64,000 nt of DNA from assembly GCA_025890175.1 (NCBI GenBank), contig JANPYM010000005.1, positions 2,589,172 to 2,653,171 on the forward strand. Direction: 5' to 3'. Every line of letters starts with the position of its first letter. The stretch's first letter is position 1. Source of the stretch: Ciborinia camelliae. Lineage: Eukaryota > Ascomycota > Leotiomycetes > Helotiales > Sclerotiniaceae. Under the pieces are notes generated by a model. The model saw only the letters and a list, made by a program, of their open reading frames with translations. It was not told the DNA's origin and did not search any database. The translations under genes and the position numbers were made by a program. Shown in pieces: positions 46,156-58,350 of the stretch.

Positions 46156-46777
46156 ATGCCCAACAGTTGGCGCCAAAGCTTTGAGAACACCCAAACCGGC
46201 AACTCAACTCCTTCCAAACCAGTGACGACGACCCCTTCCCAGGAGCCCGCACCACAATCCAGGACATCATACTAACGAGACTTTTTAGAACATACCTATT
46301 ACCACCGACCCCACCATGTCTTTGACAACCAAACAGCAACGACGACGAGCCTTTTTACAGCACATGTCCAAATGGGAAAAGAATTGGCCCAAACAAGAAC
46401 ACTACGAAAAGCATCTGCGTCAACGAGAGTGGGAAATGCACAATTTGGCGCGCGAGGTCAAGGAACTCTATGCTCAACAACAAGATCCCGAATACCAGGC
46501 TAGAGTGAAGGAAGTGCGGCGTTGCGAGCAGGCGCAGGAGTTTATCATGAAGAATGATTTGGTGGAGTTTATGACTGATGAACAGAAGCAGGAAAGATCT
46601 AGGAAGCTAGCTCATATGCAAGCTAGAGAAGAACAAATAGTCGAGGGGCGCACAGAGTTGTTGGAGACTATTGCTTTGGCGGATGAGGACAAAAAACTCG
46701 AGAAAAGTATTAATCTGACCTATTTGGCCATTGGAGGTTTACTTGTCAGTCCTATTATCTTTGCCTTTCTTCCTTAG
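46156..46777 (+). CDS. Small coiled-coil protein with C-terminal membrane anchor
   Basis: Two exons, 46156-46221 and 46289-46777, give 184 residues. The intron has a GTGACG donor, a CTAAC branch site and a TTTTTAG acceptor, and joins MPNSWRQSFENTQTG... to NIPITTDPTMSLTTKQQRRR in frame. The alternative is an intronless protein from the ATG at 46316 (153 residues). The body is highly charged, Gln/Glu/Arg-rich and helical (HMSKWEKNWPKQEHYEKHL). The last 20 residues (LTYLAIGGLLVSPIIFAFLP) are hydrophobic and end the protein, which suits a tail-anchored membrane protein. No known family. The splice model is supported by the strong branch and acceptor signals. Confidence 0.6.
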
Positions 46778-48206
46778 ATATTTGTGCGCACAGGGGCTCG
46801 GGAGAATCATGCTTGAGAATGGAGGAAAATAGGTTATTTTATATGTAAATGCATTGGGCTGCGATGTTTGGGAGAGTGCAAGTGATAGCACAGGAAGTGA
46901 AATATGTAGCTAGATAATAGTACATTCAATCTGTGTGCAGGTTTCCAACTGACATGCTAAAGTGTAAAATACAACTTGAATCTATTCTTGTGAACAATTC
47001 TTTACAAATCTAAATGTTTCATTCTAGGTGAATAAATGGAACCAAATACAGTCTTAATGGGTTAAGAGGAATATATTTTGTTGGTAGAGACGGTTACTAT
47101 GTAGTGTAGCGTAGCTTACGCGCTGCTACCCCGCGCGGGGCAGCAGCGTTAGTAGTAGTAGAATACAGCAAACTACTATTGCCTTAATCCAATCCTATAC
47201 TTCCATCATACACCTCCACTCTGGGTCATACTCTTGACATATTTCCTTATTGTGAAACTTGTTTGATAAGAACAAGTTTTTTACTATTAAACCTCTTTTT
47301 ATTTATCTATATGAATATCTATATATACATGTGGTATGCCAAATACTAGTAAAGTTCAAAAAGGGGGAAAATTCGAAATCTCAAAATTCTAAACCAGATT
47401 TGATTAATCTGGATTATAAGCTATGGAACTTCATGATAAAAATAGGTTCTATATTTGACTGAATCTGAACATTTTGCCTATAAGATATTATCTTCTTAAC
47501 CAATTAAATATGGTATCTTGACGATTCTAAGTTGATGCTGCACTGATATTCAGATTTAGATGTTTCTAGCCTTTCAAGCCCTCTTCCTAGAGTTGAACTA
47601 AGACATAATTGTCTAATTCCTGTCATTACGTGAATACTTGCAATCGTAATGCAAGGGCAAGTGAAAGACTCAAAAGCAATTTGGTACGTTTCTGATGGTT
47701 TCTGATGGGCTGTAGTGTATGTGATCATGTAAAGTAGTATTGGGACAAAGATAAGGTCACTACAAATATTCACTACTAGTCCATCAAGAATAATCAAATA
47801 CAAAAGGTTAGTGATTTGTACATGTTCACTAAGCAACTACCTACAGCTGGATAACCAACTCCGGTTGGAAAACCAGGTATGGTTTGAGAACCATCTACAG
47901 CCAGAAAGAGTGAGAATTTGAAGTTGAACCTGCTGTAGTCCTGCTACTTTTGAGCATAAAACGACCCCAAGAGTCCCTCCAAGAACCAACTTTCTTCTTC
48001 CCAAAACATAACATTCTACTGACTTCCTCTCCAAAATAACAAACCAAAAGGATCTTACTCCAAACCAATACACCTCGACACTATCAAGTCTTCTTCAACA
48101 AAGTAAGTCTTTTATCATCCTTCCGTTTACATCTATCCTCGCAAAAAGACATTCAACTAACAACAAGTAAAGTCACAAATTCAAACACACAATCACATTG
48201 TCAAAG
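46778..48206. other. Intergenic region with a GC-rich palindrome
   Basis: AT-rich DNA without a supported gene. A leader intron for the next gene may start at GTAAGT 48101 and end near ACAAG 48168. The palindrome at 47121-47148 is listed separately. Confidence 0.4.
47121..47148. repeat. 28-base GC-rich near-perfect palindrome
   Basis: The sequence cgctgctaccccgc followed by gcggggcagcagcg pairs at 13 of 14 positions, with no loop spacer, inside AT-rich DNA. It could be the hairpin core of a mobile-element relic (a TGTAG word stands at 47099) or a cruciform-forming site. Confidence 0.8.
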
Positions 48207-48923
48207 ATGCGTTTCTTCGGTGCTTTCGGACCAGCTGCCGTCCCACCTTTCGAGTCTTCTTCCAACATCTTTCCTACCAACAACGGAGCTTGCACAAACA
48301 CAGCCAAGGCATTCGACATGAATTCCGAGAAGGGTGACTTAAGCAGCAGAGCCAGCACGTACACGGGCAAGTCATCTCGCAAGCCTTCCTTCGAGGACGT
48401 CAGCAAGGATGTTGAGCTCGGTCTCCCAACCTTCAATCCCCAAGTTGAGAGAGCTCAATGCGATGACTCCAAGGATAAGGTGGTCCTCACACATCGTCAT
48501 AAACTAGGCCGGGCTATGATACTCGCCTGCCTTGTCTATATGGCCATGATTGTTGTTGTTGTGATAATCCCCGACTCCCAAGGTTTACGCCTCAAATTTG
48601 CCCTTGCCATGAACAATATACCAGTCATCAATGGCACTGTCAATTACGGAAATGGTACGATTGCTCCAATTAACGATATCAATCTTGCCGGTTCAAACCT
48701 TACGCTTTCCACCTGCAACTATATCAACTGTGATGATATTTGTACCAACAACTCGCAGCATTATGATGTCGGAATCGTGAGCCAGTGTTTCTGGGTGTTG
48801 GTCTTTTCTTTTCTCTTATGCACCACCACGGTCTTCATTTTTGGTAGGATGCTTGGTGTTTTCAAGACTATGCCGGAATTCGTTGCTGAGGAAAAGAAAT
48901 CAAAACACTCCTCGACCACCTGA
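48207..48923 (+). CDS. Two-helix membrane protein with Cys-containing outer loop
   Basis: Uninterrupted 238-residue frame from ATG 48207 (the open frame begins nine bases earlier without ATG). Residues 1-100 are Ser/Asp/Lys-rich and disordered. Membrane helices lie at about 102-122 and 193-213. The loop between them holds the sequons Asn-Gly-Thr (142), NLT (164) and NNS, plus four cysteines in CNYINCDDIC and C194 nearby, so it is likely extracellular or luminal and glycosylated, leaving both termini in the cytosol. The tail is short and basic. I recognise no family; topology resembles many fungal surface-anchored orphans. Promoter side has a CAA/TC-rich leader. Confidence 0.65.
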   Translation: MRFFGAFGPAAVPPFESSSNIFPTNNGACTNTAKAFDMNSEKGDLSSRASTYTGKSSRKPSFEDVSKDVELGLPTFNPQVERAQCDDSKDKVVLTHRHKLGRAMILACLVYMAMIVVVVIIPDSQGLRLKFALAMNNIPVINGTVNYGNGTIAPINDINLAGSNLTLSTCNYINCDDICTNNSQHYDVGIVSQCFWVLVFSFLLCTTTVFIFGRMLGVFKTMPEFVAEEKKSKHSSTT

Positions 48924-51900
48924 CCTCGGAACAGACTTGCCAACTAGATCAATTCTATTTGGTAGTCTCAAGGCTGGCGCTTGCCGGTGGATGGTGGGGG
49001 ATCATCGATCGTTCATCATCAAATATTCGATTTTTCAATTCTCTGCAGGTGTTCTACATCTCTCCTCTTCTCTCCTTTCCAAGCTAGGACGCAATAGCAG
49101 GTATGGATGTCTAAAGGATTAAGGGTTAGGAAGTAATGGACCGCGTTTACTATTTCTTCTGGGTTGCTTTTGTATTTGTTTCTTTACAGGGTTATTTTCG
49201 GAATCGCGGGTACGGATGGGATAGGATGGGATGGGGATAGGCAAGCTCTTTGCTATGATGCATCGTCATGCACAAAATATTGATGATACCATACCTGTAC
49301 TCAAATGAGCGATTACATATGAATAATTAATAATTTACAACCATTTTCATTCATTGCCACTGTGTTCCCATGTGCTAGTCTTTAATGAAAGCTAAATATT
49401 CCAAGGTTGATTTTTAGTTTGTCCTCCTTTCGGTCTTCCATTTTCTACCCAAGAGGTCACATACGACGGATCCAACAACCAAGCTAAACTATGTAGTCAA
49501 ATGACAGTGTTATGAAAATAGACCTCCTCCAGCTCAATCAAGATGGATTCTAAAAGATAGGCAAGACAGATAGATGTCCGAAGAAGAGCGACAGCGAATT
49601 TCCATTCCCTTCGTTTCTTCACAATCAGATGAGGAAACTCTATCCGGAATTTGGAAATAGCTTATGCATCTTTTGAACAAGTGCTTCTGAAATTACAAGC
49701 GCAATAATCCGCAAGATGTGGCAGTTTCAGCGGGCACTTGGCAAGGCACAGTGCTCGTTATATGATAATTAGGTATAGGATATCACTGGCAGTGGACAAT
49801 TGGGGAGTGTTGAGAATAAGGGCCGTTGTATAACAGTGATAAGGCCCGAGGGAAAAGAAGAAAAAGAGGGGGAAGGGGCAATAGCAAAAACAGTAGTAAC
49901 AGGATAGGATCGAGCAAGAATAGAAAAGTCCCGAATCTCCAAACCAGATTCGGACTATGGGAAAATCAGGACCTGGTATTCAACATAATACCGGCATTGA
50001 AAAAGAAAGGGGATTTAGAACGTATCGAGTTACAATTATCATGCTTTAGATAGTACAGAAGTACAAGAATCATAGAAAGGAAGAAACTGCATATTAGATA
50101 TCCAGCCATCACGAGGAAGTCTCGAAGTATGGAATATGTTCTCCTGAGAGCCTCCAGTATCAACCCATCTTTCCTCGTTACCAGAGCTGATCTAAGATTG
50201 CATTGATTCCTCTAGAGTCTGGCCCTATTCAAAATCTAAACATAGTACATACCTACCCACGCATCAACCCCTAACCCAGAATCTAAATCGTGGAAGAGGA
50301 AGAAACTTCGAAAACTAGCATACCTATAGGTAGGTACCGGTACCAACCAAGATAGCAACCTTACAATCTATCGACTTTAACCAAGATCTACCACCGTTTC
50401 CCGAACCCTGATCTACAATCTCCAATCTCCAGCGCGCATAAATCACCATAATACATTATAAGTGTGACTCCTGTCTATCAAAAACGATCAAGAATTTCGC
50501 GGATGATTTTTAACTTCTCGAAAAACTTTCGTCCGGTTATCATTGCTGGTTCTGATTGTTGGCGGTCAGGTGGGCGAGATTATTTCTTTTACGGACAAGA
50601 TGTTCGGTTTTCTAGGTATTCTAATCTTGACTTTGTTTTTAAATTTGATGAAAATATTAACATGTTATAAAATATGTTGGAGATTGCGATGGAATAATAT
50701 TCGGTTTGGGAAAAAGTATCGATTCATGGAATTTCTGTGAAATTTGAGATATGTTGTTCAAACACGGATGTCTTGCCCATCCAATACCTAGGTACAGTAT
50801 GGGGTTGGCGAGAAAAAGTAAAATCATAAAACTTCCAGAAATTTAAATTTATACAATACTCCTTGCCAACGATGAAACTTATAGACCTTTATTGTAGTTC
50901 AAATGCTCCGTTTCGATATGCCAAATTATTTAAATAAGTCCCGGGGTCCTCTCTGCAAGGCCTCATTTTGAGAACGATTAGTGGAAATCTGCTATATATT
51001 GCTTTAAATACGAGTACTTGTTACTTTTGAAACTTGACATCTGTCTTTTTTCCGATTATCGTATATATAACCAATTCTTCTTTCTGATATTGGCTTGATT
51101 AAAAGCTATATGCTTCGCAATATGGGCTTTGGTCGAGGTTGTAGGTAACTCGAGTTTCTCACCATCGATCAATTGTAGATGTTGGATTGAATGTCGAGAC
51201 CTGAATATCTAGATCCAAAATGATGCTTAACAATGAGGATGAAGGATTGCTCCTGGGCGGATTATTAGTTGTTGGTTATCTGGGTAGATAATATTATAGA
51301 AGTTGTGAATGGAAAGAGAGGGGAAAAGTGGAAGGAAGAGGAAAGGGGGGAGGGGAGGGGGTTCCTATGCCAGTGCCTTTTGAGTGGGATGGATTTTCAT
51401 CTTGCATTTAAATTTCCAGCATTGCGATTCAGCTCTGAGAAAAGAGCGATATAGTTCATGTTTTAGGCGTAAGGAAAAGGGTGATATAATATATTTCCAC
51501 AGAGCTTCGAAGAACGCACCAGTAGTCTAGTATTCGCACAGGGGAGTAAGTAACCTAGATCTATCCATCTAAAAAAATTCATAAGACAAAACTTCAGTAC
51601 TGGAAAATTCCATGGAAGTTGATTGACAAATACAGGAAGGAGGATTCACGTTATTTTTAATACCACTATTCTTCCTTTCTTGCTCTCTTCTCTCTTGCTT
51701 GCTTACTTCAACTTCTGATACTATACAACTAGCATTAACTAGTATTACTTTTTTAAAGATTCATTCCTTTCCTCAGTCTTGATTATCAATATGTAAGATT
51801 ATATCTAACATAATCAATCAATGACCAAACCTGGAGATGGAATGCCAATGAATCTTGATACTAGTGATTGTGATGATGCTCAGTCTAGTAGCGAGCATTT

Positions 51901-54900
51901 TAGGAAGATAGAGGGATGAATGGATGGATGGATGGGCGGCACTTGACTTGACTTGATCGAAGGAGTGAAATGCCTCCGAATCGGAGGTGGGTAGTTTTGT
52001 TTGTGGTAGGATCATCTAGGTATCTATAGGTACCGACTCCTGAGGGGTGCAAGGCGAATACGTACTAATATTTATCTTGCATTTATGAATTTATATACTC
52101 GTAAGATGACGTATGTCAAATTCCGGTCCGGAAGAAAGGTTAGGATGATTTTGTTAGATTCCGGTTCCAAAGTAGGATGGTTTTCCCTCTCCATATTGAT
52201 GAGAGATTATTTTGGGTTTCTCGCACGAAGAAAGAAAGAAAGAAAGGTGATGCGGAATTATATTATGTTATGGACTTGGACTTTGTTTTGGATTATCTGT
52301 TATTTCTCGGCGTAAGGGGGGGCATTTAATATTCCAGGGAACTCTCTGGATGAAACGATGCAGGATGAAGAGTTCAGATATATGAATGATACAAGTTACA
52401 ATTGAGATTTGAGCCTGAGGAGATTCCGGTGTGGACTACATCACTTATATTTTGCCAACGGGTCACCGGGGGGGGATTAGAGTCTTTTTTTCAGTCTTGA
52501 TTAGCCACCTATCCATACTTTCTTCGAGGGTTACTTACCCACATAAATTCTATGATAATGATGGAATTGGGAGTAAATGACTTCTCATAGAGAATCGCTG
52601 ACATTGAACTGAAGTCATTATTAAGAGGAGAATTTTGAAATGGACCACTAAGAGTATTTCTTGCGATGGGGTTACCGAGGAAAGGGGGATATTTTCGGTT
52701 CTTATTCACGCCCATAAGAAATATAGATTCAGAATCTGATACATGACACAAATAATTCGCAACAAACAGGTTTTGAAGGGAAAAGAATGAGAGAAGGTGA
52801 CTACACCAACATCAAACCACCATGCAACTAGCACTCATATTATTTTCCCCGGGTGGGTTTCTTCAACAAGTTTGCTTCTTGTTTTGTTCATATACGCAGA
52901 CTCGGAGGATATTTTTAAAATATTTGATATTTTGATGGAGTTTATGGAGCTTGCTTTGATATGACAAATACAATGAATGTGGTTCCTCACGAGTCAAGAA
53001 TCTGGGTCGCCGTCTATGGCATGACTCATGAGAATCAACTCTTGGTATGCTGTGTATGATTGATGTCTATTCTATCATCCATAAATCTGCATGAGCTCCA
53101 CTCCACCCACTCGGCTGAAGCACGTTCAAATACCTGAAATCTTGACTTCCGTAGGTCTGGATACGAACAAAGCTGTTGACCCTATACATTACAGTTCCCG
53201 AGCACATGTTGACTGCCCATCATCTAATTTGGCATCTGTGCAACATCTCATGCCAAAAACTATTCTAGACATGGTATAACCATAATGTGACTTCACACCC
53301 AGCATATCGAGCTGGTAGAAAATTGAGGAGCCCCCTTTTTTGAAGACTCCAAACTTTGGAGATATTCAGACTCCAGAGAGGGATTGAAATTGGAATACCC
53401 TTACCATGCAACCAAATTTCTTATCTCAAATTCTAAAGATTAGGAACGTTCTGGATGCCGCACATCCTCCAACCCAAGGATAAGAAACTCGCAAGATTCT
53501 CCAAGTTTAAGAATGACAGCGAAGATTGTCGATAGGATACCTAGTAGGTACTCAGTATAAGTGGCCCAACCTGCAGATCAAGCGCTCGAGCCAGCCATAA
53601 AAAGAAACTAGAACCGAGAAAGAGGAGAAAAAAAGATTTGATGGATCATGAAGGCTCCACCATCACCACTGCTTAAGTTATGGAGCATTTAAGGTTACCG
53701 ACGGGAAGTTCCTGCGATACGATAAATTAGAAGATGTCACCACTGTCAGTGGTAGACGGAAAAAAGTCTAAGCTGCGTCCCCCTTGAAATTACATACATG
53801 CAGTCTTTTTAGGGTCACGACATACATATCTTTGGCCATGCAGTGATAAAAGAGCGGATCATTAATCTATTCACAGCAACACAGCAACTCCCGTACTCAG
53901 ATTCCGTGCCGTCACATCCACGACCTAGATCTCGATTCTCGACTGATGATGAAACCAATGAACGTTTAGAATTGATTACAGGACAGGAGTTGGACTTCCA
54001 CTTCATTCCACCAGGCCAGCTGCAGTGCAGAGTCCAGAACCCCCAAAATCTCCTCTCCTCTCCACCCCACTACACAGTCTACACCCCATTCCCTCCCTCC
54101 TGCTTGGCGCTTAACAGGATTGAGCAAAACCACCTAGAGATACCGACGAGAAGACATGGGACTATAATTTTACCTTTAAAGTTTAAGCCAAGCTTTTGCT
54201 CGTATATGCATCTAAAAGGCTTGGTATTATTTGCAATGAGCCCTTTGCAAATTGCAATCGAGAGAACTGAACAATTCCATATCACATCACATGGCGAAAC
54301 CACCATCCCACTTCCGGGAGTGAACTTTATTTCTTCAACATGCCAAAACTGACTCCTCAATATCTCAAGCTAGCTACTTGTAGTATATCGTGAATTTTTG
54401 TTCGTCCCATCTTTTTTTGGGTTTTTGGAACCGGTGTGATCAGAAATGCGTAATGTGCATATAGTATATGTACATCAATACCTAGTATACACATGCTACG
54501 AAGTAACGCTACACTCCAGGGCCATCTGAAAAGAGCGGGACCTGCGTGGTACGTGCGCGCTGAACCTGATCATCTCAGATCATGGTATACTACAACTTAC
54601 AGGAGGCAAACCTTGATTTGAGATGGTGCTAGTGCCGGGATGGCTATTTTCATACCTGGCGGCATGAGAATAACGGGCTTGCAGATGATTGATAGGAGGG
54701 AAGGGGTGAAATTTCTGAGTTTGGGGCGTGGTGCGTTTTTTGGGTGTAGCAGAAGGCGTCTTTATGTATGTACTATGTATGTACCATGTACCTAGGTATG
54801 CATGTATGTATGCATGTACGTACTTGTACTTGTACTGCATGACAATGAGTGTAGTGACGTCGAAATACATACATATTGTATATTCAAATTGGCAAGGGAT

Positions 54901-55591
54901 AAATAATACTGAGGCAGGAAAAGAAACGGGTTCTTTCAATGTTGGGTTAGATACAATAGAAATTAGAATCAGGGGAGTTGATAGCCTTCTACTGTATATA
55001 GATTCTAGAAGAGATACCCAGGTAGATAGATATGCTAAATAAAAGATCACCAAGTGAGGAATCAATGAAGCATTAACCCATAGAAGATCAATAATCACAT
55101 CGTATTTTCAAATATCCATAGACTATCTCATCATTCCCATGGCATGATTCGTAACACATGAAATACGATATAAACATAAACATAAAAAATGAGATGGACA
55201 TTATTCGTATTTTCCGCAACCTAGACGCCCACGCTCCCAACCTATTTTTCATCTCCATCCGACTACCCTACCCTACCCAACCCATTATTCCCGCCGCCAA
55301 CCACCCACTCCATAACCAAACCCCCCTCCTCTCCCAGAATACAGAGGGAAAATGTCAAGTCCGATTCCTGCCAATTTATTGCACCAAGGAAAAAGGATCG
55401 TAACTACAAGAAACATGAAAGGGCCCAAGGCCCAACGCAACACAATATGATGTGAGAGAGGTGATGTGATATATATAATACGACCGAAAATCGACAATTA
55501 TCATATCATCGCAACAAGAACGAAATAGCGAGCAAGCATGACATCATAGCCTCCAGGGCAGACAGCCAAAAACCCCAACCAAAATAACAGC
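48924..55591. other. 6.7-kb gene-free stretch
   Basis: I see no supported gene. Open frames are short, or start without ATG (for example 53843-54352 plus, 169 codons from GTG). Local features: poly-purine block 51300-51362, gaaag repeats near 52228-52246, catgtatg-type 4-mers near 54765-54825, and taggtacc-type palindromic words near 50330 and 52020. Relics too decayed to read are possible. Confidence 0.45.
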
Positions 55592-58350
55592 TCAAACCAT
55601 GATCCATTCGCCCTCCACTCCCTCCATATGTTTACTCCATTTGAAAGGGCCCCCTTGGCCTCTCATCGCATCTGGAGATGCTCGTCCATCTTTTCCCTCC
55701 GCCCACAACTTTTCCAAGACCTCCAACCCCGCCAAATTATTAAGATACCCTGACCTCCCCATGATCTCCCGGCATTTACTCCTCACAATACTCTGTTGTA
55801 ACTCGTTGATACATTCACTCCCACTGATAAAAAGTGGCCATAACAAGAACTTCTCGCATCCACTATTAGGCTCCAGACTCGTAACATAAAACAAGACCTG
55901 GCTGACCAAATTTTGGAAATTCAGATGCGAGCTAGGTGTTTGAGGACAAGCCAGGCGTTCGGTGTATAAGAGGGCTGAGTAGCGGAATGCTTCGGATAGA
56001 TATCCAAAGTCGCGGAGTTGGGTGGGGGTAGGGGTGATTGGGAGAGACGAGACGATGTGGGAGGGAGAAAACTCCCATTCTTGAAGGGCGAGGCGCGCAG
56101 ATTTCCATTCGGTCCAGAAAGTGGCACGCAAGTCCTCACCGGACATGTAGCTTGGGGTGGATGAAGTTGGGGAGCATAAGGGAGAGAGGGGTGTGAGGTT
56201 TTGAATGGGAAAAGTGGGTTCGTCGTCGAGTGACATAGTTGAGGCAAAGCCATTGCCGTCGAAAGAGAGGGAATGGAGGTTATAGAAATCGACTAGGGCT
56301 TGACCTGCTAGACGAGGTCGATGGAGTCCGGCTGCATGATGCATATGATTTGGATGAGGGGGACTGGTGATGGAATCATTCATGACAGGACGATGTTGGG
56401 AGAGTAAATTGAGGCGTCCTAGTTTAGCAATTGTTTTGAAGAGGACGGAGTCGCAGCCTGCTAGGTTTTCAAGTGCGTGGTTGGGATTGGAGGGATTAGC
56501 TAGCATTTCGAGGTATCCGCCCCGGAGCTGGGACTCGCGATCATTGATTGAAGCGGCAATGCCATCAAAATAAGTAAAGAGGGACTCCATCCATCCAGAA
56601 TTACCGGTCTCGGTTCCGCATTCCCGCATTCCGAGGATCTTTTTGACGCCAGCGAATTGGGTACGGAATTGAGCGATGCCAGATTCGCACATGCGATAAT
56701 GACAGAGGATAAAGAGGGTAGCGAGGACACAGTCATGGCGGGCTGTAGAGGGGTCGCTTAACTGTTGGTTGAGTAGAGAGACGGCGAGAGAGCGATGTTG
56801 ATATTCTTCTTGGAGTGATGCGTCGGTACTCAATGAATCGTTTGACGTTGTTTGAGTAGAGGTTCTTCTGCTGCAGACTGGTCGACCAATCGTGCCACCA
56901 TTTATACGATCTTGAAGTTCGAGTTCGATTGGTTGACGCCAATGATCTTGGCGTAGTGACTGCTTTCGCTTCATGCGTAGGTTGCAAGCGGCAAGTGCGC
57001 AAATGGCATGTTGAAGACTTTGACTCGAGGAGGCGAGAGCAAGTATATGCTCACGATAGGGATTTGAGGGGCTATCGATGACCACTACCGACGGGCAGAT
57101 GATCTTCTCGTAGTAATCTAAAAAGAATGAGATTCGAGGTGACATTTCAGATGTGAATGAAGATGTGAGTGAAGATGACGTGGAATCATGCCCAGTAATA
57201 TGATGATAGGGATCTATTTCCGACGTGGGGGAACCAACATCATCTTCATTGATAGAAGTCCATCCATAATGATTAGATCTGGTGCTTGTGGGAAAAACTT
57301 CAGGTTCGTGTGAGTTTTGAATGCCTAGTAAGGAAAGAATTAGCAAGGCGATCTCAATCAGCTCTTTGAAAGAAATTATTCACCTAACATTTCATCATCA
57401 TAGAATATATCATGCACTGAAGGAGACCCTTGATGAGATTGTTGAGGTTGACGACCTTCTGAAATATCATACATGTTTTGATGAGAACTTATGCTTGAAC
57501 TGAGTTCTGATTGAGCATAGAACTGATCAGGACATGATGTAGGACCACGTGAGCTTCCCATTATATCCGAACTTTGATCCGTCATGGAAGTGTTTCTCGA
57601 CGAGTAACTATTGTACATTGGCGCGGGACTGTTGAGAAAAGGAACCTCATCATTTTGAAATGATTGGCTCATCGGTGATGCATACTCGCTGTCGGGATAT
57701 GGACTCAAAGAATCGACGGAGCTGGAAAGACCTAGTCCTTCCGTTCTCCCGATGCTAAGCGTGTGTATCCGATGAAGTTGTGGGGGTAATTGTCTTTGCA
57801 TCTGGCGTTGTTGTGCATCGGGATGATATTTCGGGATTGAGAATTCGTGAGATGGTGGAGATATATTCCAATCCGACATCTGGGTAGTTGTTGAAGTATT
57901 TCCATGAGGTGCCATATTGACAAAATCATAAGTCATAAATGGACTGACAGGTACAGAGCCTGCATTTTCCAACTTAATTCGAATGCCCCCATCATTTTTC
58001 TCCAAAGATCTCGCAATTGTAGAAGCAGCTCGAGGACGAGTGATGGGTGGACTTTTGGGAGCAGGAGGAGATTTCGCAACGGGGAGTGATAAGCCTCTCA
58101 ATTTTCCTCGGCTTGCCACTCCCACACCCCAGGTCAATTGGGTTTTGTAACCCGAGCATTCATTTCCTACTTCCAGGCATTGTGAGCAATATGGTCTTCT
58201 TCGATCGCATTTTACGTTGCGTTTGGTACAAGCGAAGCAATCGTCTGAGGCACCACTAGCTGGAGCTCTCCTGCGTCGCTTGCGTTGGGCGACAGTTGGC
58301 GGGTCCGACGAGGCAGAGGAAGGAGGAGGGCATGCTACAGGGAAAGTCAT
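55592..58350 (-). CDS. Zn2Cys6 transcription factor with fungal-specific C-terminal domain
   Basis: Two exons, 57384-58350 and 55592-57324, joined over a 59-base intron (GTGAAT donor, CTTACTAG acceptor), give 2700 bases or 899 residues. The zinc cluster is at residues 38-65 with spacing C-x2-C-x6-C-x6-C-x2-C-x6-C (cysteines 38, 41, 48, 55, 58, 65). A basic patch KRRRRAP lies just before it. A long Ser/Pro/Gln-rich region follows. The C-terminal half matches the fungal-specific transcription factor domain of the PF11951 type: LALASSSQSLQHAICALAAC, then HRSLAVSLLNQQL and the RECGTE region. Expected to be a nuclear DNA-binding regulator recognising CGG-type sites. No biosynthetic cluster surrounds it, so the target pathway is unknown. 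No lesion seen. Confidence 0.92.

Noticed and set aside
53843..54352. 169-codon plus-strand frame
   Set aside because: Begins at GTG rather than ATG, no splice partner or motif, and the antisense frame is equally open.
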